From a virus, in the IMG/VR virus record IMGVR_UViG_3300032236_000862, positions 36,329 to 100,328 of that record: a stretch of DNA of 64,000 nt; one strand, 5' to 3'. The notes beneath the pieces were generated by a model. That model was not told the DNA's origin, did no database searches, and saw only the letters and a program-made list of their open reading frames with translations. Shown in pieces: positions 47,188-55,777 of this stretch (its first letter is position 1; every line of letters starts with the position of its first letter). The position numbers were made by a program, and so were the translations under genes.

Positions 47188-48152
47188 GCAAAAGCCGCCT
47201 CTCCAAATACAGAATGCTTAGCAGTCTGTAGTCCCAGTATAACCGATTCCACCCCCATATCGCCAATATCCTTGGCTTCGGTGGTATAGCTAAAGAACTT
47301 GCACTCAAGCCCGTTCTCTCGGATCTTGGCAAGCATCTCTTTAGAAGCTTTAAGACCGGCAGCATCTACTTTTGGATTGTCAAAGGCAACAACTAAGCTG
47401 TCGGCTGAACGCATGAGATCTAACTGATCTTTGCTGAAGGAAGCTCCGTAGGTTGCGACACCTCCGGTGATTCCCAATGACAAGAGCTTTACGCAATCAA
47501 GTGGAGACTCCACTATGATCATAGGGCCGTTGGAGTAGTTACCAAAACCAAACAAAGTCTGAGACTTCTTAACTCCAGTTGGTCGGTTGCGGAACAACCT
47601 ACTCTTCTGCCCTTTCTCCTGCCAACCCATGAGCTTATTACTAAATGGCTCACGGATGGGCAGGATCCAGGATTCGGCATTAGTATCCCAAAGGACTCCG
47701 TAAGAGTTTGCGGCCTCTAGGGACAATCCTCGGGCTTCTAATGCCCATTCAGGAGGAGATGTAAAGACTGCGAGCCTAGCTTCGGACATCTCAATAACCC
47801 TTTGGATAGGGATATAAGAGTTCTTAGATTCTTCAAGCTGCTTTACAAGCAGGTCAAAGTTAACCTCGATATTCTGACGCAACCAATCTTTGGCGGCATC
47901 AAAGTCCAAGCGTCCAAACTCTGTCTCAAACTCGTTAACCTCGGCTACAAGGGTAAACAAGTTACCTTTGTATCCGCAAGAGAAACAGTGGTGTACACCG
48001 GTCTCAACGTTAACTGACCATGATGGATTTGAATCTGGACGTCCTGTGCGCTCTAAGTGCATAGGACATAGACCCAAAAGCTCATCTCCCCGCTGGGTAG
48101 TCTCAATACCCATGCGGAGTAAAGCACTCTCTACATCGCCCTCACGATACAT
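47184..48152 (-). CDS. DnaG-type primase (CHC2 zinc finger plus Toprim)
   Basis: A 322-aa primase. The zinc-binding domain has CPMH (about 29-32) and CFSCGYKGN (about 56-64); an intermediate helical region follows, then a Toprim domain with IIVESPLDCVKL (about 212-223) and VVAFDNPKVDAAG. It primes lagging-strand synthesis with the DnaB-like helicase encoded at 48628. Shorter than bacterial DnaG; the helicase-interaction domain is missing. Confidence 0.9.
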   Translation of the reverse strand: MYREGDVESALLRMGIETTQRGDELLGLCPMHLERTGRPDSNPSWSVNVETGVHHCFSCGYKGNLFTLVAEVNEFETEFGRLDFDAAKDWLRQNIEVNFDLLVKQLEESKNSYIPIQRVIEMSEARLAVFTSPPEWALEARGLSLEAANSYGVLWDTNAESWILPIREPFSNKLMGWQEKGQKSRLFRNRPTGVKKSQTLFGFGNYSNGPMIIVESPLDCVKLLSLGITGGVATYGASFSKDQLDLMRSADSLVVAFDNPKVDAAGLKASKEMLAKIRENGLECKFFSYTTEAKDIGDMGVESVILGLQTAKHSVFGEAAFA

Positions 48153-48153
48153 A

Positions 48154-48372
48154 TTAGTCCTCTTCTAGATAGTCGTCCTTAGGCCTGTCATCTACACGTA
48201 CATAATCTTCTGGCATATCTACTGGGGTTGGGGCGGTTGCCTTAGTTCCACAGAGTACGCACTCCATCTCAAGCATATACATTGAGATCTCATAGTCTTC
48301 GAACATACACTGCACATTCCAAAGCATTGAACCGCAAGGGCAAACGTGTGTTGGCTCTCCTGTAATGTCCAT
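48154..48372 (-). CDS. Small zinc ribbon protein, 72 aa
   Basis: CPCGS (about 11-15), a further C near 22 and CVLCGTKA (about 38-45), then an acidic C-terminus. Lies between primase and WhiB/helicase genes. No family recognised. Confidence 0.65.
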   Translation of the reverse strand: MDITGEPTHVCPCGSMLWNVQCMFEDYEISMYMLEMECVLCGTKATAPTPVDMPEDYVRVDDRPKDDYLEED

Positions 48373-48404
48373 TGCTTCTGAATAATCTGGCTTAGGGATA
48401 TCTC

Positions 48405-48653
48405 TTATATTTTTGATAATCGTAACCGCTTTCTTTCTCTAGGTGTTGTACCTCCCCAGATGCCCTGTAGCATCGGGGTCTGCATTGCGTAATCTAGGCA
48501 CTTGTCTTTGATCCAGCAGTTGTCACAAACTGCTTTAGCTTTTTCAACCTGTGCTGTATCCGAGTAATACTCTGGAAAGAAAAGATTTGAGTCTTCTTCA
48601 ATGCAGAGTTGAGTACCGTCAAACGGACTAGATCTGAGTACCAAAGGATCCAT
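48405..48653 (-). CDS. WhiB-family protein (copy 3)
   Basis: An 82-aa product starting at 48653 (MDPLVLRSS), inside the last codons of the helicase gene; an upstream in-frame ATG would overlap it much more. C17, C43, C46 and C52 (CDNCWIKDKC) plus the canonical GIWGGTTPRERKRLR. It is the most typical of the three copies and probably binds an Fe-S cluster and the host sigma factor. Confidence 0.9.
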   Translation of the reverse strand: MDPLVLRSSPFDGTQLCIEEDSNLFFPEYYSDTAQVEKAKAVCDNCWIKDKCLDYAMQTPMLQGIWGGTTPRERKRLRLSKI

Positions 48654-49863
48654 ACTCTTCAAAGCGTCCGCCCTCCCAGTCCCAAAGTAAGTCGCTAGTA
48701 GCTGGGCCGGAGTTACGGCTAGCCACGATGCGAAGTTCACGTGAGGAATCATCTTCCTCGTCTTGCTTTTGAAGTCCCAAGATAACGTCTGAGTCTTGGA
48801 AGAATGATGATGAGTAACCGATAGAGTCTGCGCTTACCTGGCCACGCTTCATCTTCCAAAGAAGAACCTGGGTTGAGATAACGATAGGGATGTTCTGCCT
48901 TTGCGCCAAACGCTTTAGGTTACGAGTAATGCTGGTAAGTGCTCCCGGAGTATTTGACTCTCCGCTTGCCTCGTCCACCATCAAGTACACGCCGTCTACA
49001 AAAACAATATCTGGACGAATCTTTTCGATCTTTGCTTGAAGTCCTGAGACAGTCATAGCAGAGGAAGAATCCGTAAGATAGAACTTCTGCATGGAGTCCA
49101 TCTTCTTAAGCGCCTCTTTGTACCGGCGTTCTTCGTCAAGGTTGAGGTTTCCACGAACAAGTCGAGAGTGGGCAATCTTAGCTCGCATTGCATCGTGACG
49201 GTGTTGCTGCTCAATGTTGGTCATCTCAAAAGACTGGAACATAGGGACGTAACCATCTTCGTGCACGTTAACAGCAATCTGCATAGCTAGCACAGACTTA
49301 CCTGTCTTAGGAGGAGCAATGATAGTAATTAGCTGACCTGGCTGTAACCCGGCAGTAGCTTCGTCAATAGTCTTGAAGCCGGTGCGGTAGCCAAGCAGAC
49401 CCCCATCACGAGTCTTGATAGACATGTACTCATCAAAGCGCTTTTCAGGCGCCTCAGTAAGATCTATATCAGAGGTCTGTGCGATGCCCTCGTCAAAGAT
49501 TGTAGAGATACCTTGAGCCATCTCTGCGATAGCCTTCTCGTGATCTCCAGAAGCAATGGACTCTGCGGCGTTCTGCACAACCTCGATAGTCTTCTGGCGC
49601 TTACGGTAGTCAACTAGTTGATCTACAAGATACTCAAGCGAATCCTCTACGGCAAGCAAACGATAAGTAGGGAAGTTATCCTTAACCGTTACGGCTGTTG
49701 GGACCTCTTCGTACTTTGTCCAGTGCTGCCTAATAAACTTCCAGACAGCTCGGTTCTCCGCATTGTAAAACCAGTTGTCTTCTAACCCGGCCTCTAAGGC
49801 AGGTATGATCTCACGGGTACGTACTACCCTAGAGATTAACCTCTCTTCGTTATCTGCCGCCAT
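48628..49863 (-). CDS. DnaB-like replicative helicase
   Basis: A 411-aa RecA-fold helicase: N-terminal helical domain (about 1-150), Walker A APPKTGKS (about 190-197), FQSFEMTNIEQQHR, Walker B IVFVDGVYLM, IVISTQVLL and the arginine-finger region LGLQKQDEEDDSSRELRI. It unwinds DNA at the fork as a hexamer, loaded by the 50565 product and linked to primase 47184. Confidence 0.9.
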   Translation of the reverse strand: MAADNEERLISRVVRTREIIPALEAGLEDNWFYNAENRAVWKFIRQHWTKYEEVPTAVTVKDNFPTYRLLAVEDSLEYLVDQLVDYRKRQKTIEVVQNAAESIASGDHEKAIAEMAQGISTIFDEGIAQTSDIDLTEAPEKRFDEYMSIKTRDGGLLGYRTGFKTIDEATAGLQPGQLITIIAPPKTGKSVLAMQIAVNVHEDGYVPMFQSFEMTNIEQQHRHDAMRAKIAHSRLVRGNLNLDEERRYKEALKKMDSMQKFYLTDSSSAMTVSGLQAKIEKIRPDIVFVDGVYLMVDEASGESNTPGALTSITRNLKRLAQRQNIPIVISTQVLLWKMKRGQVSADSIGYSSSFFQDSDVILGLQKQDEEDDSSRELRIVASRNSGPATSDLLWDWEGGRFEEYGSFGTQI

Positions 49864-50266
49864 TATCTGCCCCCAGATTCATGTACCAGTGCCCATAACG
49901 TAAACCACGCTCGGGTATATCAATAACATGCTTTACCTCTGGCCTGTAAGGTAGTTCTGCCACAAGGTCTGCCACAACGCTATACGCACTGGCATAATTA
50001 AACGGATTAGTTCCTAGATTATCTAGGTCCTCAAGCACCTCATCCATTTCTTTCTGACTATACTCAAAGCCAACAAGCTCTAGCGTATACTCGTAACTAT
50101 CTCTGAATCTCCAAAACGTGGCCAGAGCTAAGCGGTTATATGTAACCTCTTCTTCTGGAATCGTTAACCCCAATACTTTTTTCAAAGAGGGGCGACGATC
50201 TATAATGCAGTCAAGAGTAACTAAGACTCTTTGGGGAACTTCGTTTGATATGTCGCCCCCACGCAT
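49850..50266 (-). CDS. Unknown 138-aa protein in the helicase-loader block
   Basis: Acidic helical protein with RRPSLKKVLGLTIPEEEVTYNRLALATFWRF and YSQKEMDEVLEDL. Coupled to the helicase by overlap. Its position between the SWIM protein and the helicase suggests a replisome subunit; no motif supports a precise role. Confidence 0.6.
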   Translation of the reverse strand: MRGGDISNEVPQRVLVTLDCIIDRRPSLKKVLGLTIPEEEVTYNRLALATFWRFRDSYEYTLELVGFEYSQKEMDEVLEDLDNLGTNPFNYASAYSVVADLVAELPYRPEVKHVIDIPERGLRYGHWYMNLGADNGGR

Positions 50267-50268
50267 AT

Positions 50269-50568
50269 CTAGAGAACCTCTACCCGACCATACTTGACAA
50301 GAAACTGTCTAAAGTTTTCAGGATCTTCTTTTGCAATAGACGACTCTTCCCTAGAAGCTTTGTTAGAAACTTCTACCGGATAGATGCCGTTGTTTGCTAG
50401 CATCTTCTTCTGAACAAACGAGGTATGCTTACAACGAGTTCTAGAAGAGTGGCCCGGACAATCGCAACGAAGGCGAGCAGTCTCTAGGTTAATCTCTACG
50501 CTGTGAACTCCGGTGTCGGACAAGAAGATCTGCGTTGCCTGCCATTCTTTCATAGTCATATCCTTCAT
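50269..50568 (-). CDS. SWIM-type zinc finger protein
   Basis: A 99-aa protein with LRCDCPGHSSRTRCKHTSFVQ (about 33-52): the C-x-C-x(n)-C-x-H pattern of SWIM domains, which bind DNA or proteins and are often linked to recombination (for example Shu2/Sws1). N-terminal VEINLETAR strand precedes it. It starts at the stop of the ATPase gene 50565-51239. Confidence 0.7.
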   Translation of the reverse strand: MKDMTMKEWQATQIFLSDTGVHSVEINLETARLRCDCPGHSSRTRCKHTSFVQKKMLANNGIYPVEVSNKASREESSIAKEDPENFRQFLVKYGRVEVL

Positions 50569-51239
50569 TTACGTCGGTCCCCCTTAGGTGCAATTATCGC
50601 AAGATTCATAAAAGCTTCACGGGCAAAACTCTCCATAGATTCGCCGTAGATGTACCAGTCCTTGAGAGGAACGTTTGTCGTAACAATCGTTGGTAACCCT
50701 GCGTTGTATCTGGAACGTAGCAGAGCATCAAACTGATTCTCTGACCACTTAGAGCCTGTGCGGTATTCCTTGCCTAGGTCGTCCAGTACAAAGACTGGAA
50801 CGTTGTTGGACTTGTCAGCGTCTCCGTAGATGCTATCAAGCTTAAGTTGGACATTTTCGTCCATTTCGTCAAACTGAGACTTCTGAAGCCGTAGAAGCTT
50901 TGGATAGTCCATAAAGACCCCTACACGCTTTGGAAGCTTTCCTGGAGTTCCTAGTGTCTCTCCTGAGATACCCCTAATAAGGCTTTGGAGGGCCGTAGAA
51001 GCCAGCGTAGTCTTCCCGTGACCTGGTTCCCCTACTAGCAGTACACCAAGGCCGCATTTAGGGCTTCCAACCTTTTTAATGACCTCTCCAGCTAGAACAC
51101 TGTCCACCCATTTCTTGACGGCCAAAACTTCTGCTGTCTGGTCTAGATCTGAGAACTCTTTGCCGATTGACTTTAGTGGGACTCCGGAGTTGAGAATCTG
51201 CTTCTGGATTGTTGGAGACTCTTTGGTGATATCAAACAT
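50565..51239 (-). CDS. DnaC/IstB-like AAA+ helicase loader
   Basis: A 224-aa ATPase: Walker A GEPGHGKTTLA (about 73-83), Walker B VPVFVLDDLGKEY (about 146-158), sensor-1 TIVTTNVPL and a C-terminal arginine region (FAREAF). This is the pattern of DnaC/DnaI-type loaders that place the DnaB-like helicase at the origin. It abuts the initiator-like gene upstream. Confidence 0.85.
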   Translation of the reverse strand: MFDITKESPTIQKQILNSGVPLKSIGKEFSDLDQTAEVLAVKKWVDSVLAGEVIKKVGSPKCGLGVLLVGEPGHGKTTLASTALQSLIRGISGETLGTPGKLPKRVGVFMDYPKLLRLQKSQFDEMDENVQLKLDSIYGDADKSNNVPVFVLDDLGKEYRTGSKWSENQFDALLRSRYNAGLPTIVTTNVPLKDWYIYGESMESFAREAFMNLAIIAPKGDRRK

Positions 51240-52172
51240 TTACTCCCCCTCTAGTAGTCGCATCATCTTTTCTTGCTGGGCTAAGAAGTCTTCATCTACG
51301 TAAACCTTCTTAGTAGTTCCTTTAATCTGTGCTTGGGTTGTTTGGTAGTAAGCAAAGAACCTCTGCCACAAAGGCTTGCCGTTTCCTACATCGTGTAAGT
51401 TGCGAGGATCTGCAAAGAACATTCGGATGCCCTTTAGGATAACTACACGCTCAGTGCCTTCGCCAACCTTCTTGTTGATCCATGTGCTGAGAGTCTGGCT
51501 GTTAACCTGATCGGACATTCCGTGATTGGCTTTGTCTGAAAGGTCGTAGAACTCTGAAACAAGATCGCTAGTGGACCAAAGCTCCTCTGGAGTGTTGATC
51601 CTGTCCTCGCCGTAACGTTGGGCTTTGACTGGCTTCTTGTATTTTGCGTTCAGACGAGCCTGACGGTCTTCAAGCTTTCCTACAGCTCCAACAACATCAT
51701 CGCCCTTCATAGCCTCTAGGCGACGAAGTTGGCTCTTGGTTAGCGGGGTTTCTTCTTCCCCATCAAGATTCCACGCCACTGTTTCCTCCTTAAGAGGCGC
51801 TTGCGCCTCAATAGATACAGTTACGTTAGTAACTGTATCTATGTTAGTACTAGTAGTTATATCACTAGTAGTTGCATAGTTGTCTATATACAGGTGCCCT
51901 GAAAACCCGTTATTCAGAGACATGAGCTTTACAGCCTCGTCCGTGAACTTAAGTTGAGATACCCACTGGTTGTTGTTCCGTACCCGGACAGTCTTGATGT
52001 ACCTAAAGTCCTTGAGTTCGTTGATGGCAGCCTGAAGAGCGTCACGGCCTTCCATGACGTCTTGACTTGCCCTGAGTTCATCTGCTGAAATTACTCTACC
52101 CTTTTCCGCAAAATGGTAGAACAAAGCTTTAGCCCTAAGCGAAAGCTTAGGATTTGAAATTGGTTTTAACAT
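51240..52172 (-). CDS. Winged-helix replication-initiator-like protein
   Basis: A 310-aa protein with an N-terminal wHTH (about 1-75: SLRAKALFYHFAEKGRVISADELRA...LQAAINELKDFRYIKTVR), a T/S/N-rich linker (about 98-130), and a DnaD-like C-terminal helical region with QRFFAYYQTTQAQI. Followed directly by the DnaC-like loader and helicase, so it most likely initiates replication. The linker-coding DNA holds a dense palindrome/repeat cluster (51794-51873), a possible origin. Confidence 0.68.
   Translation of the reverse strand: MLKPISNPKLSLRAKALFYHFAEKGRVISADELRASQDVMEGRDALQAAINELKDFRYIKTVRVRNNNQWVSQLKFTDEAVKLMSLNNGFSGHLYIDNYATTSDITTSTNIDTVTNVTVSIEAQAPLKEETVAWNLDGEEETPLTKSQLRRLEAMKGDDVVGAVGKLEDRQARLNAKYKKPVKAQRYGEDRINTPEELWSTSDLVSEFYDLSDKANHGMSDQVNSQTLSTWINKKVGEGTERVVILKGIRMFFADPRNLHDVGNGKPLWQRFFAYYQTTQAQIKGTTKKVYVDEDFLAQQEKMMRLLEGE
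51794..51873. promoter_or_regulatory. Palindrome and direct-repeat cluster, candidate replication origin or operator
   Basis: Within the initiator-like CDS: GAGGCGC-TT-GCGCCTC (51794-51809); a 14-bp-arm perfect inverted repeat around GTTA (51811-51824/51829-51842, AGATACAGTTAC/GTAACTGTATCT core); and two ACTAGTAGTT direct repeats 15 bp apart (51849-51858, 51864-51873). They fall on the low-complexity linker, where the protein places little constraint on the DNA. Confidence 0.55.
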
Positions 52173-52181
52173 ATTACCCTC

Positions 52182-52200
52182 CTGGTTATAGTTTACCGCC
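52182..52200 (-). promoter_or_regulatory. TAAACTAT promoter-like element
   Basis: Minus strand GGCGGTAAACTATAACCAG, then GAGGGTAAT before the start codon of the initiator-like gene. Likely promoter of the replication unit, overlapping the stop of 52193-52468. Confidence 0.5.
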
Positions 52201-52468
52201 TAGGTATACGGTTTGGCAAACCACGAGCCGTTCTAGGATTCACTCCCGTAAAAAGTTGCTCGACAAGGTATGACAAAGTGAGCCCCACGAATGTGGAGGC
52301 TAAGGAGTAGACGAATAAATATTTTGTCCGTGTATCTAAGTTTAGACAAAACAAAGTAGAAAGTACAAGAGCTGTTAAGCCCCTCCACTTACCGAGATTG
52401 ATTAACAACCCCTCCACAGCCGTTAGTAAACATGCTGTGGCAAGTCCCGAGATAATTACTAGTGTCAT
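52193..52468 (-). CDS. Membrane protein, three predicted helices
   Basis: A 91-aa product started at 52468 (MTLVIISGL), right after a GTATACT element; an in-frame ATG at 52516 would lie inside the fibre gene. Hydrophobic helices at about 2-22, 30-46 and 52-70, then a basic tail (RGLPNRIPRR). Function unknown. Confidence 0.6.
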   Translation of the reverse strand: MTLVIISGLATACLLTAVEGLLINLGKWRGLTALVLSTLFCLNLDTRTKYLFVYSLASTFVGLTLSYLVEQLFTGVNPRTARGLPNRIPRR

Positions 52469-52471
52469 GGC

Positions 52472-52486
52472 ATTAGTATACGGGGC
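52472..52486 (-). promoter_or_regulatory. TATACT promoter-like element before a membrane protein gene
   Basis: Minus strand CGCCCCGTATACTAAT ends a few bases before ATG 52468, so transcription from it could give a nearly leaderless message. Also overlaps the end of the fibre gene. Confidence 0.4.
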
Positions 52487-55400
52487 GAAGAACCACCCTG
52501 TCAATTCCGAACGCAACAGTGTTGCTGTTGCCTCCTGTTGGAGTACACGTTACACTTATAACTGCATAAGCTGCGCCCACTAAGTTAGATGTGTAGAACG
52601 TAGTTCCTAAGTATGCCCAACGGTTTGTTTGAGTAACCGTTGCAGTAACAGGTGTGTTAGTTGGAGAACCTGTAGTTGCAGTCCATACCGCAGTTCCCGC
52701 AGCATTGTAGAAAGTAGTTGTAAGAGTAAACGTTCCAACAGCCGCAGTCTCTGGTCGTACTGCTACAGCTAGATAAAGTTTTGTGTTACCTGGAATATAA
52801 ACGTTTCCAGTTGTAATACCAAAACTAGATCCGGTACCGGCGCTTAACACTCTTGCGTACGCTTGTCCATGAGAAACGTTATCACCAAACAACATACCTC
52901 TAGATACTTGTCGAGTAAGAGTTGCAGTTACTCCGCTCCAGTTACCTAAGCTTGATTCAAAAGAAGAGTTAGGTACAAGTGACGAAGTTAGATCAGAATA
53001 GCCAGGGGTACTAACTCCAGAGTCAATCCTCCATGAGTTACCTAAGGCAACTAAAGAACCAAGACTATTCTTAAGACGAGATGCTTTAACACTGTAGTTA
53101 TAGAAGTAACTTCCTTTTCCACTACCAATGCTGGCTCGTCTTGCAGACCAAATTGTCTTTGCCGTGTTTAGCGGGTTAGGTACAGAAACCGTAGGGCTTG
53201 AGGTAACCAAGAATTGATTAGGTACCCGGCCGTATTCCACCTGAACAGCGTCAATGTGGAAGTATGTGTTACCTGTTCCTGTTATTGTAAAGGTTGGTGC
53301 AGTTGCGCCAGCCGCCAATGTTTGCACGGTACTGATCCTAGTCCAATTAGAAGATTGCGCAGCAGGTACAGTAAATGTGCTTGAGCCAATAGTGTATGTG
53401 TAGGCGACACCTGCAGGTCCACGAACGTAAGCAGAGATTACAACGTCTTCTCCACCCAAAGCTGCTCCAGGAAGATAATAGGTTCCCGTAATTGTTCCAA
53501 GAGTGGTGTAAGTTACCTTACCCCAAGATGTTCCGTCATAAGCCAATGTGTAGCCGTTGTCACTAGAACTTTTTGTAATGGTTGTTCCGGTACCAGCAGA
53601 CCAATCTGACGTGTCTGTTTCAAACGAACTGTTGGACATAAAGTTAGAGATAACCTTGGTCTCCCAAAGACAGTTATTGATATTGTGGTAAGGGGCTTTG
53701 GTTGGATCTGTTGGAGTAACTCCGCCGTTTCCAGAGTAGTAGTTGTTAACTGTAGAAGACGGCTCTAACATTGCTGCGTCTACCCAAAACGTTTGGCCGG
53801 TAGTTGCGTTAGGGAAGTACACAGAACACTTAGCTAACGGCATGCCTGAATCTTGGTCATACTGCGGAGCAATAGCTGTTACACCAAGCTGCGTAGTAGT
53901 TGTACCAATGGTGGCATTATTTGTTTGGGTATACACAGTAGTTGGGTAGTACTGGCCATTAGCGTCAGAGTAAATAGTTCCAGTACTTACTGGAATAATT
54001 GAGTTACCGTTGCTTGAAGTTTGGTAGCTAGGTTGATTAGAAAATTCAATCTGAACATAGGCAGGTTGAGAAGTGCCTGCGGTTATGTAAGCACTAAAGG
54101 TAAACAAAGTTCCAGGATCAACAGGAACCCAATCAGTTACATAGCCTACATATACGCTGCTACTTGCGTTAGCCGTAGCTGTCAGTTTAGCTGAATAAGT
54201 TCCGTGGACTACGTTTGTGGTATCTAGTGCAAGAGTTCCATTTAAACCTGCCCAAGAGTGCAAGCTTCCTGTAGAGACTAACGTAACTGCAGAAGCAGGG
54301 CTTTCAAAGTCTGGGTTAGGAAGGTAGTTCTCACCCTCACCCTTAATACCTACGTGAATAGTCCTTGAGTCTTCAAAGTAAAGCGACTGGTTAGCTACCT
54401 TAAGTTGGAAGTAGTCAAAAGCGTAGTTGGTTGCAGTGGCTGCTGATGGAGTTATTGTAAGAATGATCTTAGCAAACGATGCGTTAATAGGTGCGGTGCT
54501 TCCTACCAATCCAGCATACGTACTGAATCTTTGCCACGCAGTTGAAGAGGTTGTGGTAGGGCCGGCAGCGGTAGTGCTGATATACAAACCTGTGTAGGTG
54601 TACCAAGCAATCTGGGCGGCGATGGTTGCTGAAACTCCACCAGTCTGATGTGTGATATATCCACTAAAGATATAGTTAGTACCGGCAGCTACGGGAATAC
54701 CGTAGGTGGTGATGTCTGCTGCCGAAGATGGCAACGACATGGTTACAGCAGTTGTTGCAGCAGTGGCAAGCTTGGCATAGCCTACGCTTCTAGGAAGAAA
54801 CGCAGTGTCATAAACCATAGTTGTTGGATACAGAGTAGCGGGGAAAGTCCCGGTATAGTTTCCGTTAACATCCTTGGTATAAATGTTCTGCGTAAAAGTT
54901 CCGCTGCTTACGTTCCAAGCACCAAGAGATTCTTCAAAAGAAGAATCGTTATAGGTTAACATTAGGTTAAGGCCTGTAGTAACGGTGTTTTCTAGGTGGG
55001 TAGCCGCAACTGTATAGTTCTTAAGTCCAAGAGGTTGACCTTTGTATGAAGAGATGACGTTTCCTGCAGATGCCAATGATCTATGGTAGCTATCTCCCAA
55101 AGATGGTTGGTAGGTAAATCCAAAGTCTAAGATCTTAGGGTATAGGAATGCATTTGGTGTGTAGACAAAGTTATTAGATTTGGCTAAAAGCTCGCCTTCA
55201 GTTCTAAACAGGTCGTACATAAAGGCAAACTGCTGCATTACTTTATAAAAGGTAGTGTTAGTGTCCCCAGTATTACCAGAATTTGGTACACCTGTTTGAT
55301 CTAGAGACTCAGAATCGTTAAACCAAACTCTTGGAAGCCAAGAAGAGAGTTGAATTAGCGATTCTTTATCTTCTACAATCTTTGCATAGCTGTCTCCGCA

Positions 55401-55766
55401 GAAGTGCCAGATAGACCCATCAAAAACCCAAATAGAGTAGCTTGCTTCTTTTCCAACAGAGTCATAGTTAATGTCTATATAGTTTGAGCCATAGCCTGTA
55501 TAAGTAACACCACTAGATGAGTAAGGTCCTCCAGCAAGCTTGATACCATCATTAGGGTTATCAAGAGTACTAGTGTAGCTTTTAACTAGCATCCAGTATG
55601 TAGGTGCAGAGTCAGAAGACGGCCATGTAATGGTGGTCCAACTAACCGATACAGTTCCATATGTGGTAGCCGTAGCAACTACATTAGCATTGTAGTACGC
55701 TGTTGTGTTAGACGCTGTGCCGTACTTAAACCCTGAGTTATATATCGAGGTATTATACTTAGCCAT
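52473..55766 (-). CDS. gpI-like baseplate/tail protein fused to fibre and carbohydrate-binding-like modules
   Basis: A 1097-aa protein. The N-terminal domain (about 1-125) is Fn3/Ig-like; residues about 140-265 (LPRVWFNDSES...FMYDLFRTEGELLAKSNNF..., ...YKGQPLGLKNY) resemble P2 gpI-type tail proteins that link baseplate to fibres. The rest is a series of T/S/A/Y-rich beta-sandwich modules with repeating pattern SSFEESLGAW or FESPASAV...SAKLTA, as in CBM4/9-like domains. Position after gp25-like and J proteins fits P2 order W-J-I. Probable receptor-binding protein. Confidence 0.75.
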   Translation of the reverse strand: MAKYNTSIYNSGFKYGTASNTTAYYNANVVATATTYGTVSVSWTTITWPSSDSAPTYWMLVKSYTSTLDNPNDGIKLAGGPYSSSGVTYTGYGSNYIDINYDSVGKEASYSIWVFDGSIWHFCGDSYAKIVEDKESLIQLSSWLPRVWFNDSESLDQTGVPNSGNTGDTNTTFYKVMQQFAFMYDLFRTEGELLAKSNNFVYTPNAFLYPKILDFGFTYQPSLGDSYHRSLASAGNVISSYKGQPLGLKNYTVAATHLENTVTTGLNLMLTYNDSSFEESLGAWNVSSGTFTQNIYTKDVNGNYTGTFPATLYPTTMVYDTAFLPRSVGYAKLATAATTAVTMSLPSSAADITTYGIPVAAGTNYIFSGYITHQTGGVSATIAAQIAWYTYTGLYISTTAAGPTTTSSTAWQRFSTYAGLVGSTAPINASFAKIILTITPSAATATNYAFDYFQLKVANQSLYFEDSRTIHVGIKGEGENYLPNPDFESPASAVTLVSTGSLHSWAGLNGTLALDTTNVVHGTYSAKLTATANASSSVYVGYVTDWVPVDPGTLFTFSAYITAGTSQPAYVQIEFSNQPSYQTSSNGNSIIPVSTGTIYSDANGQYYPTTVYTQTNNATIGTTTTQLGVTAIAPQYDQDSGMPLAKCSVYFPNATTGQTFWVDAAMLEPSSTVNNYYSGNGGVTPTDPTKAPYHNINNCLWETKVISNFMSNSSFETDTSDWSAGTGTTITKSSSDNGYTLAYDGTSWGKVTYTTLGTITGTYYLPGAALGGEDVVISAYVRGPAGVAYTYTIGSSTFTVPAAQSSNWTRISTVQTLAAGATAPTFTITGTGNTYFHIDAVQVEYGRVPNQFLVTSSPTVSVPNPLNTAKTIWSARRASIGSGKGSYFYNYSVKASRLKNSLGSLVALGNSWRIDSGVSTPGYSDLTSSLVPNSSFESSLGNWSGVTATLTRQVSRGMLFGDNVSHGQAYARVLSAGTGSSFGITTGNVYIPGNTKLYLAVAVRPETAAVGTFTLTTTFYNAAGTAVWTATTGSPTNTPVTATVTQTNRWAYLGTTFYTSNLVGAAYAVISVTCTPTGGNSNTVAFGIDRVVLRPVY

Positions 55767-55777
55767 TTACTGCCTCC

